Source: Nannochloropsis salina CCMP1776 (taxonomy: Eukaryota > Sar > Eustigmatophyceae > Eustigmatales > Monodopsidaceae). From it: a stretch of DNA of 64,000 bases. The stretch's first letter is position 1. The number at the start of each line of letters is the position of its first letter. Shown piece after piece: positions 32,263 through 42,299 of the stretch. The stretch is from the NCBI GenBank assembly GCA_004565275.1, contig SDOX01000020.1, positions 251,189 through 315,188 of the forward strand, read 5' to 3'. The notes under the pieces are model-generated. The model saw only the letters and a list, made by a program, of their open reading frames with translations. It was not told the DNA's origin and did not search any database. The position numbers were made by a program, and so were the translations under genes.

Positions 32263-34707
32263 TCACTCATGCCCCCCCAGCGCCTCTTCGATCTGCGCCT
32301 TGTACTCGCTCCCCTTCTTCACCCCCCTCAGAGTCACCACTTCCTCCCCCTCGGCCCGATTCTTCAAATTGACCAGCTGCACGGTCGGGGTCCCGGCCAC
32401 GGAGGATTGCAACGTCAGGTCTGGATGTTCCTCGATGTCGATTTCTACAAAATGAACCCGCCCTTCATATTCCTGTGGGAATATGGGTAGGCAACGGAGG
32501 AGTTGAGCACGGTCTGCGCCACGAGAGGGGAGAGAATTGGCCTCGCGAACAGGAGAGACATGGGGGCACAAAATGAGGCGGAAATGTCGAGAGAGAGAGA
32601 TGGTGGGACGGGTACGACCAGGGGGAAATCTGGCTGAAAGAGTAATCGGAAAAGAAAGCCGAGCATTGCGCCGGTATGGCCGGAAAGGAAAAGACCGGAA
32701 GCGGGCACCGAGAGCATGCCTGAGCCCACGATCTGAGGCCGCAGGGCCGGGTAGTCCGAGGCCCACGCACCTTCAACACCCGGCCAAGAATCGGCTTCAG
32801 GATCCGGCAGGGCCCGCAAGTCTTGCTCATGAACATGATCAGGATAGGCTTGCCGCTCGAGGCTAGGAGGGACTGCAAGGCCGCCTCTCCCTTGTGGTAG
32901 GTGTCGGTGGCATCGTCTTCGGTGGCAGCCGCGAGGCTGCGCATGCCGGTGCCACTCCCACCTCCACTCCCACTTCCACTGTTGCTGTCGCTTGGTATGG
33001 CAGTGGCCTCTGTCTGCTTTTCTCTTGGCTCTTGGACCGCCTTCTCCCCGCCCCTGCCTCCTGCCCCCTTTTTCCTCTCCACGTCGTCCTTAGGCTGGTG
33101 AACTTCCCTTAGCAGCCCTTCCCCCGACAGATACCTCTCGGCTGCCAGGGCAGCCATGCAGCCTGAGCCCGCTGCGGTCACGGCCTGGCGCCAGTGCGGG
33201 TCCTGAACGTCGCCTGCCGCAAAGACGCCGGACAAAGAGGTGGTGGGTGTTCCGGGGGCCACACGAACGTAGCCTTTCTCGTCCACATCCAAAAATTGCG
33301 CGAACAAGGCCGTGTTCGGGTCGTGTCCGATGGCGTAGAACAAGCCGCGGACCGCCAGGTTCTTCATTACCTCTGTCTTCCCCTCCGTCGTCGCCACTTG
33401 CACCGCAGTCACGGGGCTCTTCAGGAAGGGCACCTCCGGGTCGTCGCCCGACACGTCCACGACGCGCGTGTTGTAATGCACCGAGATCTTCCTGTTCGCC
33501 AACACCCGATCCTGGAGGGCCCGGGACGCCCGCATGCTCCCCCCTCGGACCAAAAGATGGATCTCCGGCGAGTACTTGGTCAGGTACACCGCCTCCTCAG
33601 CCGCGCTGTCTCCCCCCCCCACCACAGCCAGGGGTTCTCCGCTGAACATGGGGGCGGCGCCGTCGCAGATGGCGCACGCCGTGATCCCCTTTGACCAATA
33701 CCTCTCCTCGTTCGGGAGCCGGAGGCGTTTGGCCACGGCCCCCGTGGCGATAATGACGGAATGCGCCGTCACGCACCGTCCGTTCGCCCCCGTCACGGAA
33801 AAAGGGCGAGAAGACAGGTCCACGCTTACCACGTCGTCACTCTCCAGCTCCGCCCCCCATCTGGCCGCTTGTTTCCTGTCCAGGAAGGGCAATCGAGCGG
33901 TGAATAAGCAGAAATTACGGCGGGAGAAAGAGGATTCCTGGGTTCGATTACCCTCTCCTTCCCTCCCTCTCTTTCTTCCTCCCTCCCCCTCTCCCTCCCT
34001 CCCTTCCTCCTTTCCTCCAGCTTCTCCTTCACCCATCCTTCCCCCACCGCTGCTCCACGCTCCACCAGCCCGCCTTCTCCCTCCCTGGACACCGAACCCC
34101 CCCGTTACCTCATATTCATCATCAAGTCTGGTCCCAATATCCCGTCCGGGAAGCCCGGGAAATTCTCCACATCCGTGGTGGCCATCAATTGTCCCCCGGT
34201 GGAGGACGCGCCCTCGAAGATCACGGGTTTTAAATTTGCTCGAGCGCAATAAATTGCGGCGGTGTACCCTGCAGGGCCTGATCCTACTATGACCACATTC
34301 TCAGCCGCCTTATCTCCGGTCAGGTCTCCCGCCAGCTCCGCGGCGGCCGCCCAGAGGGGGAAGGAAATGCGCGTGGACTGGGGGAGGTGTCTCAGAGCAT
34401 GAAACAAGCCGATGCCACAAGAGGAAGGGCAGAATTTGGAGGAAGAAGGCGAGGGGGAGAGATAATAGGTAGAGAGGGGCGTGGACGGAGTCGATGTTGG
34501 CGACATGGTGGGAGGAGAGACTGGAAATGAAGACGGGCGACCTGCACCCCTTAAAATTTGCCGGTGTACACCGAGGAAACCGGCGGAACGGTCACGTAGT
34601 CCTTGCCTTTGTTTAACGAACCGATGAAAGTCATGTCGAGCGTCGACATATGCGTGATGGTGGAGGAAAAAGGCCAGGGAAATGGACAAGGAAATGAACT
34701 TGACCAT
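32263..34707 (-). CDS. NTRC: NADPH-thioredoxin reductase C (NTR-thioredoxin fusion), plastid
   Basis: Exons 34109-34707, 32771-33875 and 32263-32472 join in phase to 637 residues. The ATG at 34705-34707 begins a signal segment ([15 protein letters not shown]) followed by a Ser/Thr/Pro-rich transit-like region. The reductase has the FAD site [35 protein letters not shown], the redox motif CAICDG, the NADPH site [15 protein letters not shown] and [26 protein letters not shown] Gly/Ser linker leads to a thioredoxin domain with active site SKTCGPCR and the cis-Pro segment [14 protein letters not shown] passes electrons from NADPH to 2-Cys peroxiredoxins and plastid enzymes in dim light or darkness. 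The thioredoxin domain is split by a 298-base intron directly after LGRVLK. The C-terminus is [11 protein letters not shown]. Confidence 0.94.
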
Positions 34708-35306
34708 AGGGGCGCCTGTCAAGGGGATGTGCGGCGTGGAGGATGAGATAGAAAAGAAGGAGGAGAAATCTGGACTGCCAGCATTGAATAGCAAATGGAA
34801 GTATGCTGCCAAACTATTGAATAGCTTTGGCACGAGATTCAGTAAAAGATGTCTAGCAACTCGCACCTGGTGATACCGCCGCTGTAGTTATTGATAACGC
34901 CGTCTCAAACAGCCCCCGTTGTCGATAAAGCAGCAAAACGAGCGACGGGGCAGATGATACGGGAAAAAACGCACTTTTGGCGTCAATCTGCTCTTTTATA
35001 CGTGCATACGTGTTCATCCACGTATGTGAAAACGTGAGTACTTCGAAGAGAAGGTGAAGTCAAAAACGGACTGACCATGGTCGTGGGTGGTGGAGGCAAC
35101 GGGTTGAACCCTCCGCAGGGGAAGAATTAACAGCTCGGATCGCGGCGCAATCGCATACATCATTACACGCAAAGTCGTTGGGTAAAAAGGGAGGGGAAAA
35201 TGCCTTTTTCTACCTGTCTGCCATATTTGGGTGTGTCGGTCATTGATTCTTCTGGTTTGCGTATTTAATTCGCCTTTTCAAATGCCTTGGTCAGGCAGCT
35301 TCCTCC
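34708..35306. other. Spacer upstream of NTRC
   Basis: It lies between the NTRC start (-) and the 3' end of the next minus-strand gene. No supported gene is seen. Confidence 0.45.
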
Positions 35307-36280
35307 TTACCCCCCCGGGGTGACTGTGGAGGCTTTAGGGATCACTTGCGCCACCACCTCCGCCAATATTAGCAGGGCGATCGCAGTCCATGTGACCTTC
35401 GTCATTGTGTCAAAATATGCTGGTGCGCCTTTAGTCGGCTGTTTTGCCTTTTCTTTCTGCTTCATTTCTTCCAGCTCTCGCGGCATCAGGATACCGGGCT
35501 TTCCACCCGTACTGCCCGTGTCCGGCCCTACAGCTTTCCCACTTTTGAGCATTTTCAAGTCCTCAAGACGAGGAAGTGCGGACTTGCGTTCGTCTACGAT
35601 CAGCTCCTCCAGGCTCGCATCGTAGGAAGCCGGGCTTGGTAACGCCGAGGGGGAGGAGGGAGAGGAGGCGCCCCCTTGCTTGCGCCGTCGACGTTTCGAG
35701 CGTTTATTCTTTTCGTCCGATTGGCTGTTGCTGCTGGATGAGGTGTGCAGACGAGATAGCTGCGGCGCACGGGGCCAGTTCTGGGGAGCTAGGGGCACGA
35801 AACGGAGGGGATGACGGAGAGGAGTAAGTCAGGCCTATTATAAGCGCATTCGAGAGACCGGAACACATACATGACCATTGAGAGGTCCAGATACGCACAT
35901 GAAGCATTCATCATGTCTTCATGTCCTGAATAAATGGATATCCTATACGAACAAACTCCTGAGAAGGTCCTCCGTCCCTGCTACGTCATGGCCGTCCTGC
36001 CCCGTCCGAAAATAGGTGCAAGCTGTTTTAAGCCATCTTCTCAAAAATTTAAAAGGGAACAGGCAACAGAGAAAGCAAGTCTTGGACATCGTTTAATCGT
36101 CTCTCTGGTTGTACCTGTGATGGGGTCGACGAGGAATGACGAATCAACCAGGCCATGGTGCTCGCGACGTAAATAAGACAAAGGGGACAAAGGAGGGACG
36201 AAGGCGGAGACGCACACGATGCTATTGAATATGGAGGAAACAACAGCGAGGAAAAACAAGGCGTGCAAAGATCGCGCCAT
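35307..36280 (-). CDS. Plastid-targeted protein with a C-terminal membrane helix, unknown function
   Basis: Exon 1 (36115-36280) encodes MARSLHALFFLAVVSSIFNS and then VSAFVPPLSPLSYLRREHH. This is a textbook heterokont plastid presequence: signal peptide, an Ala-Phe cleavage motif, then a basic Ser-rich stretch. A donor (ACAG|GTAC) and the acceptor CCCCTAG at 35789-35791 give matching phase into exon 2 (35307-35788). The total is 648 nt, 215 residues. The mature part is a basic, Lys/Arg-rich segment (DEKNKRSKRRRRKQ), an Ala/Ser/Pro linker, a conserved-looking YDASLEELIVDERKSALPRL helix, then PAYFDTMTKVTWTAIALLILAEVVAQ, a membrane helix near the C-terminus. No family is recognised. The splice join is inferred from phase only. 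Thylakoid or envelope location is inferred. Confidence 0.65.
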
Positions 36281-36838
36281 GGCTTGTGTGATGCCACGTC
36301 GCAATTTTGTGGTATTAATGAAGAAGAAAGAAAGTATCTGCTCCTTGTTCTCGGAAGCCACGGCGGAATGCAACGCAGTCCTCAAAAATTAAGCAAAGCC
36401 TTAACACCTGTTGTACATTACAAGAAGGCAAAAAATGGAAAGTGAAAGCACCATGTGAGTGAAGGGTGGTTCGATGCGGTCTAGAATGACAATAAAGCAC
36501 GCAGGCGTAGCCACCGTGCAAATGTCCCTCCGAAAGCAGCGACACACCAAGACAGCCAGAGGCCGTTTGGGGGGACGACCGGAATTTTTAATAAACACAT
36601 CAGCATTTGCGATGTCATTTCCCTGAATACCGTCACAATCTGCTCGACATGCAAAATTGACCAGCAAATTAGGGGTACTTTTTCCTTCACGTCCATCCTT
36701 TTCCTTCTTGGCAACTACAGCTCCTAGTGAGTAGCAGCTTTAGTCTGGTTCTCACCACCTTGGGGTAGAGAGGCTCCTGCAGCATTCCAAGCGCTTTCTC
36801 CACCATCCAGACCTTGAGAATACAACCAGTGCTACAGC
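36281..36838. other. Divergent intergenic region
   Basis: About 560 bases are shared by the plastid protein gene (-) and RPB11 (+). Minus-strand open frames at 36401-36714 are not recognisable and lack splice support. Confidence 0.45.
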
Positions 36839-37799
36839 ATGAATGAGCCCAAACGGTACGCGAACTGGAAAGCGAGGTCTTACCCCGTGTTCAATGGAGG
36901 ACGGACATCGTGGTGTTGAGAGGACCCGCAACAGCGCATTGAATGGCCTGTGGCACGTAGTTATTGGACCCTAGTCTACGTATCCCTTCCAATTCCCTCA
37001 TGTTGCGCGGCGTCATTACGAATTTGCGACACTCACCGCCGATGCACCACTCACAAACATACACGCCTTGTACAGAGCTGACTCCTACCGCTTGTCCGAG
37101 GGCGAAAAGAAGTACGTGGGGAGGTCGTAGCTATCTTGGATAGAGTTTTTCATCAATTTAATGTAAAGCATGTATGTGTCGCACTGAGCGAAGGGAGTGG
37201 ATTGCGGCGCCGGTTCCATAAGTACTCCACGCCGAGGAAGTCATGTACGCCTCCCTGTCCCCTTGCTTTCAGGTGCGAATGGAAAGACAGCGCGAATGAA
37301 AAAATGGCGAACTCAGGCACCCTGGTCATCAACAAGGAGGACCACACGATGGGGAACCTGATCCGGATGCAGCTTTTGAGGGACAAACAGGTGAAGTTCG
37401 CGGGGTACATCCACCCGCATCCCTTGATCCATAGGATCGAGCTGCGAGTACAGACCCTGGACAGGGCGCTCTCTACGCCCATGCAGGTAGGGAGCGAGGG
37501 AGGGAGGGAGGGAGGGAGGGAGGGAGGATTTGGGGGGAAGAAGGTGGACGGACGGGAGGCAGGACGGCCTGCGGGCCCCTGGCGTCCTGCCTCCCAACGC
37601 ATCTCTTTCCCTCCCCCTCTTTCTTCTTTTTTCTTTCCTACGTCCCACCGATCTCCTTCTCTCCATGGTCCCCGCATGGGTCCAGGCCCTGGAGAACGCT
37701 CTCTCCGATCTCAACCAAGAATTTACAGGACTCAAGGCTCGCTTCCAACAGGAAGTCCGACGGGTGCAGGCGGAGCAGGCGGATAGGGAGTACAGATAG
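36839..37799 (+). CDS. POLR2J/RPB11: RNA polymerase II subunit RPB11
   Basis: Exons 36839-36855, 37076-37111, 37273-37486 and 37686-37799 join in phase to 126 residues; human RPB11 has 117. The tiny first two exons give MNEPKRADSYRLSEGEKK, which aligns without gaps to the human start MNAPPAFESFLLFEGEKK. The core block is LVINKEDHTMGNLIRMQLLRDKQVKFAGYIHPHPL, then HRIELRVQTL. The C-terminal helix ALENALSDLNQEFTGLKARF comes from the last exon. RPB11 pairs with RPB3 to form the alpha-like platform of RNA polymerase II. Intron 3 begins with a (GGGA)n tract 10 bases inside the donor and ends pyrimidine-rich. The stop is followed by another G-rich stretch. Confidence 0.9.
37497..37527 (+). repeat. 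(GGGA)n tract just inside RPB11 intron 3
   Basis: Seven or so GGGA units on the sense strand start about 10 bases after the GT at 37487. Confidence 0.8.
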
Positions 37800-37951
37800 A
37801 AGCAAGGAGAGGGGAAGGGAGGGCGGGAGGGAGGGACTTGTAAAGAGGCACACGCACAAATGGCATTTAAATGCCCGTTTTTCGATCCAAAGCAAGAGAC
37901 GACGATACTTGAGAGGAATTCGTTGGGTGGTTTAGGCAATACTTTCCAGAA

Positions 37952-39642
37952 TCATTGTCGCTTGGCGCCTTGTTTCGTCGCGTTTTCTCGGAGGCGCAAG
38001 AGGAGGAGCACCAGGCAGGCCTATCCTCCCTCCAGGCCTCTCCCCTCACCTCCCCCCCGCTCTCCTCCCGCCCCGCCTACCCCTTCCCTCCTCCCCCCCC
38101 GTTGCCCCCACCTCGTTCACCACGCGGTCTATCTCCATCCGGACGGGCAGCAAGGCCGCCGCCGCCATGTAGGCCTGGGCGTGGCCCTGCACCGGGGAGG
38201 GTGCGGCCTGGAGCCCCCCGCAATACCCGGAGGAAGAGGGCGGGGAGGCGCAGCGCGTCGTAGAGGCCTGGTAAGGCTTTGCGCAGGGGCCGTTGAGAGG
38301 CGGCCGTGAGAAGGAGGTGGGCGAGGGTCTCGGTCGTGGGAGGGGGGGAGGGAGGGGGAGGGCCAGGGTTCGGGTGCGGCTCCTGGTGCCAGGGGGGGAG
38401 GGAAGGGGGAAGAGAGGGGGGCGTTGAGCCACGGGTGCTGCTGCTATGCTGGCTGCCATGGGTGTCGGCGGGAAACAAGGGGGTGGTGGCGGTGTTTGGG
38501 GGTGCCTCGGTCCCCGAAGGCCGCGTGGTCCGACCGGCCGGGGCGTCGGCTCCCGAATGGGCCAGAGGCGTGGCGAAGACAGCCGGTGTCCCCTCGATGG
38601 ATATGGGCCGAGGGGGTCGTGGATGTGGGGCCTCTGGGCGAGGGGCTGGGAGGTGCCGGCGGCGCGTTCGAAGGGAATACGGAGGCGGGGGTGGGGACGG
38701 GATGGGGGGAGGGAGAAGGCCGTTCCTGGAGGGGGGAGGGTCGCTGCTGCCGTCAAGGCTAGGAGGGAGAGCGTCGGAAGCCTTAACGACGGGTGGAGCG
38801 GTGTGGTTGGCGTCTCTGTCATGGGAGCGTGGGCTGTTGCTGTCAGGGTCACTGGGGCCATCGCCGCAGGGGAGAGGGTTGCTCTGGCAGTCGAGACTGG
38901 CAGTGCTCAGCGACGAAGAGAGGTCATCCGAGTGAGCCGCGCCTGTCGCGGGAAATTGTTGAGCACGGGGCTCTCGGCCTTGGTGGTGGGAGGGCGGGGA
39001 GGGGGAGGGGGAGGGAGGGAGAGCGGAAGGGAAGACGATGCCTAGGGGGAGGTTTGGGCACGCCGGGCGGTTGCTGGGCCGTGGGGCCCGATGAATGTGC
39101 GCCAACGTGCGGGAAAGGCGGCGGGCTTCGCTCTGACCAGTCTCCCAGCCCCCCGCCGTGTTTGTCTTAATCGCAAGGCGTAGCTCCCCTACCCCTGCTT
39201 CGATCCCTCCTTTCACTCCTCCCTCGGTTCCTGCCTGGGGGCCGGCCTGTTGCCCCCGTATTTTGTCCACTGGACCCTCGATAACCGCCAGGGACGCAGC
39301 AGGATGCTGCGTGGACAATTTCAAAGCTGTGCATGCAGCCAACCGTTGTAGTGGTTGCCTCGTGACGTGCTGCGCCTTGCTCAGACTTCCGTCCCCGTCC
39401 ATGCCGCCGGGCGCCATCATCAACAACCGCTCAACCTGTTCTCGCATTTTGTGTCGTCGCCTTCGTTCTCTCCTTCTTCTTCTGCTTCCTTCCCCCGCTC
39501 CTCGATTCTCCTGTGTCTTCTTATCCGCCGGCAAGTGAGGCATGGAGGTCGATTTTTTGATAGACCATTTTTGGGCCACCATTTTCATTCGCAGGCCACG
39601 CCCGTGGTTGGAGCCCCGATGTGCATGAGCTTTGAGTCTCAT
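37952..39642 (-). CDS. Basic/HLH-like nuclear-type protein with long disordered region (tentative)
   Basis: The large minus-strand frame starts at the ATG at 39640-39642. Near the N-terminus a basic stretch (SRRRRRERRRRHKMREQVER) runs into LLMMAPGG, a short loop, and SLSKAQHVTRQPLQRLAA. This recalls basic region, helix 1, loop and helix 2 of bHLH factors, but the Pro in helix 2 weakens the match. About 300 Ser/Pro-rich residues follow. A helical C-terminal block begins TLAHLLLTAASQRPLRKALP and continues LYDALRLPALFLRVL. It carries on one frame over as QGHAQAYMAAAALLPVRMEIDRVVNE; losing one base from the C6 run at 38214-38219 would connect them. An intron 38021-38111 then gives ACLVLLLLRLRENATKQ and a stop at 37952. 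The family is unknown, and the gene model is inferred from phase and composition. Confidence 0.5.
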
Positions 39643-40301
39643 GATGCACTCTAGGCTCTCCGGCTATTTAACCCCACCTCTGACGCTTTGCGCGGATGGC
39701 TGTCCTCTTTGGCCGGCTCGCTCGTCAGGTCAAGGAGATGGTATCATAGGCGTCTGCAGTGCTGTTTCGGATGCATGCACAATTGGAAAGGGAAGAGCCA
39801 TCTTCGTGAGCCCGACAATTCTTCTTAATTTTTACTAGCTTTTTATTCGAGGTACAACGGATAATAAGTCTTGCATCAACGCAGCCATCAGTGAAAAAGG
39901 GATTTCGAGCACTGATCGATGCATCGGTCGATATGATAATTGCAGCAATTGAGTTGGCGTCTTCTTCCAGTCAATTAAAAGGCTCTTCATAGCCCATACC
40001 CGCTGTCATGCCCTCCTTTGCACGCAATACGCGGGCATGGGAAGCATTTGGAGCGTCTCGAGGCCATTGACTCCCAAAAAGGACGGTCAGACCTCGTCTC
40101 GCGCTGGGATATTTTACAGTTGATGGTATCGCCAAGAAAAAACGAGGAAGCTGTGACGGGGGCAACAGCCGACCTCTGCCCTGACGGTGTAAAAGCCTTC
40201 CAATTGCATGCCGAGACAAACATAACCATCACATTCATGGATGCACAGGGACGAAATTGTACAGGTTCTATCGTTCTCCGGATTTTTGAACCGCAGGCGG
40301 C
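39643..40301. other. Divergent intergenic region
   Basis: This region lies between the start of the basic/HLH-like gene (-) and NPL4 (+). No supported gene is seen. The open frame 40018-40371 overlaps the NPL4 start and looks non-coding. Confidence 0.45.
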
Positions 40302-42044
40302 ATGCTCCTGCGCGTACGAAGCAAAATGGGCACATGGCGTGTGGAAGGCGTGGAGCCAGGTACGACAATAAAGGCACTCCGCAGCCGCATTTTATCGGAG
40401 CATGGCGTCTCCCCACACCCTTCCCAGATTTTTAGCCTTGATCCGGCAGGGAAGCGGGTGATGGACGACGAGCAGACGGTGAAATCGTTCAATTTGCAGC
40501 ATGGCGATCTGGTGCATTTGGCCATCCGAGAGGAGGACTGTGCGCATGAGGCTGGGAAGAAAATTGCAGCCGATGGAAGTATTGTGAATAAGACACATTT
40601 GGAGGCGTCGCGTGTGAAAGGTTTTCGACCGGGGATGATGTCATTGCGGAGCATGAAAATGCATTGGACACTCACTGATTTTGTGGAGCTTGACGCTCAA
40701 TTCGAGTACAAGATCAAGGCCCAAAAGAACGAGACCCCATGGTGCACTAAAGCCATCATGGAACCAATCTGCGGCAACGACTTTCAGGTATGCTTGTGCC
40801 CATGCAATTCTTTTGTCCCAATCATTCCTTCTGCCCCCCCCCCCCCCCGCTCCGTCCTCCCTAGAGCTACCAGCGTGCTGTTACCCCGCCCCCTTCTTGT
40901 TTTCCTCCCTCGCTCCCTCCTCCCGTCTCTGCCGCCACTCTTTCCCGCTCTTTTGTTCCACCCATCCTTCCCATGCGTCCGCTTTGCTCCATGCCCGCGC
41001 CTCGAGCCTTCTCACGCATCGTGGGCACTGACGGGCATGCCCCTCCCTGTCCCATTCCCCCCCCTAGTCTTACATGCGCCGCGTGGGGTTCAACCAGTGC
41101 CGCATGGGCTACCTCTATGGCCAGTTCACCGAAGCGAAGGAGGCGAAGGTGGAAGTGCTGTACGAACCACCTCAAGAAAGTAAGGCATCCCGAGCGGCGG
41201 GGCGGGGGGGAGTAGCCCCAATGAAGAAGCCTCCTCTCCGCACGAGCATGGCCCTCACAACTCTCCTTCTCCTTTCCCCTGCCCCGGCTATCCAGGCACG
41301 CACGAAGGCTTCGAGCTGTTGGAAGACCCTCGGGCCGAGAAAGTGGAGGCCTTGGCCGCCGCCTTGGGCCTGGTCCGAGTCGGATGGATCTTTGCGCACC
41401 CTCCCCGGGAGGAAGGCTTCGTCTTCTCGGGCTTGGAGGTGGTGCAGGCTGCCATGGGACAACTGGAGGCGGCGAACGGGGTGAAGGAGACGCCGTTTGT
41501 GACGGTGCGGGTCTCCCTGGCCCCGGTGGAGAAGGCAGGGGGCGAGGAGGGGAAGGAGGGCGGGAAGGAGGAAGTAGCGACGGTGGCGCATTTCGACGCC
41601 TTCCAGGTAAGCCTCCAGTGCATGGAGATGGTGGCCGAAGGCGCGATCGAGCCGGGGCGAGAGCCCGGGGCCATGCTCGTCAACGAATCCTTCACCGCCA
41701 TTGTGGAGGGAAAACCCGCGCCCATGGTGGATGTGAATTTTTTCCTGGTCAACGTGCCCGTGGGGAGCGCGGAGAGCAGCCTTCTTACCCACCGCTTCCC
41801 CAAGGCCAACCGCTTGGACGAGCTTCCGAGTGCCGCCGCCATGGCGGCCCAGCTGGGGGAGGCCGGGAAGGCGGGGTGGCGTTTCATCGACTTGATGAGC
41901 GACTTCCACCTGCTCTTGTTCCTGACCGACTTTTTGGACATGGAGGAGGTCGCAGTCCTGTGTCGGAGCGTGCGGGAGAAGGAGACGGTGCCCTTGGGGG
42001 CGGGGCACGTGGACTTGCTCCGGGCGATCGCGGGGATGGAGTAG
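40302..42044 (+). CDS. NPL4: NPL4, Cdc48/p97 ubiquitin cofactor
   Basis: Exons 40302-40787, 41068-41179 and 41296-42044 join in phase to 448 residues. The N-terminus (MLLRVRSKMGTWRVEGVEPG, then FNLQHGDLVHLA) is the ubiquitin-like UBX-type domain. The middle matches the NPL4 MPN domain: YMRRVGFNQCRMGYLYG, KVEVLYEPPQE, ALGLVRVGWIFAHP, FVFSGLEVVQAA, VAHFDAFQVSLQCMEM and VDVNFFLVNVPV. The end has WRFIDLMSDFHLLLFLTDFLD, the family C-terminal block. NPL4 with UFD1 guides polyubiquitinated clients to Cdc48 for unfolding, for example in ER-associated degradation. As in plant NPL4, I see no zinc finger of the animal NZF kind. The stop is followed immediately by a (GGGA)n tract. Intron 1 holds a long C run at 40833-40846. 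Confidence 0.92.
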
Positions 42045-42080
42045 AGAGGGAGGGAGGGAGGGAGGGAGGGCGGGCGGGCG
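42045..42080 (+). repeat. (GGGA)n tract directly after the NPL4 stop
   Basis: Sense-strand GGGA units start within a few bases of the stop codon and pass into GGGC units. Confidence 0.8.
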
Positions 42081-42299
42081 AAAATAGAAAGGAGGGGAGA
42101 CGAACACCGCAAGAAAAGAGAGAAGTTAACGCGCGTTGTGTTAGTCGTAGCGTACATTGCCTGCAAATCTTTCTTTTACCCCTCGCCCCTCCGTCCCCGC
42201 CTCCGTAGCCCATGTTCACAGCACATCCAGGCTCCCTATGTTCCCTAGAGGCCATCCGACAGGCACACCATACCACTTCCCCCTCCGTTTTCCCGCTTC

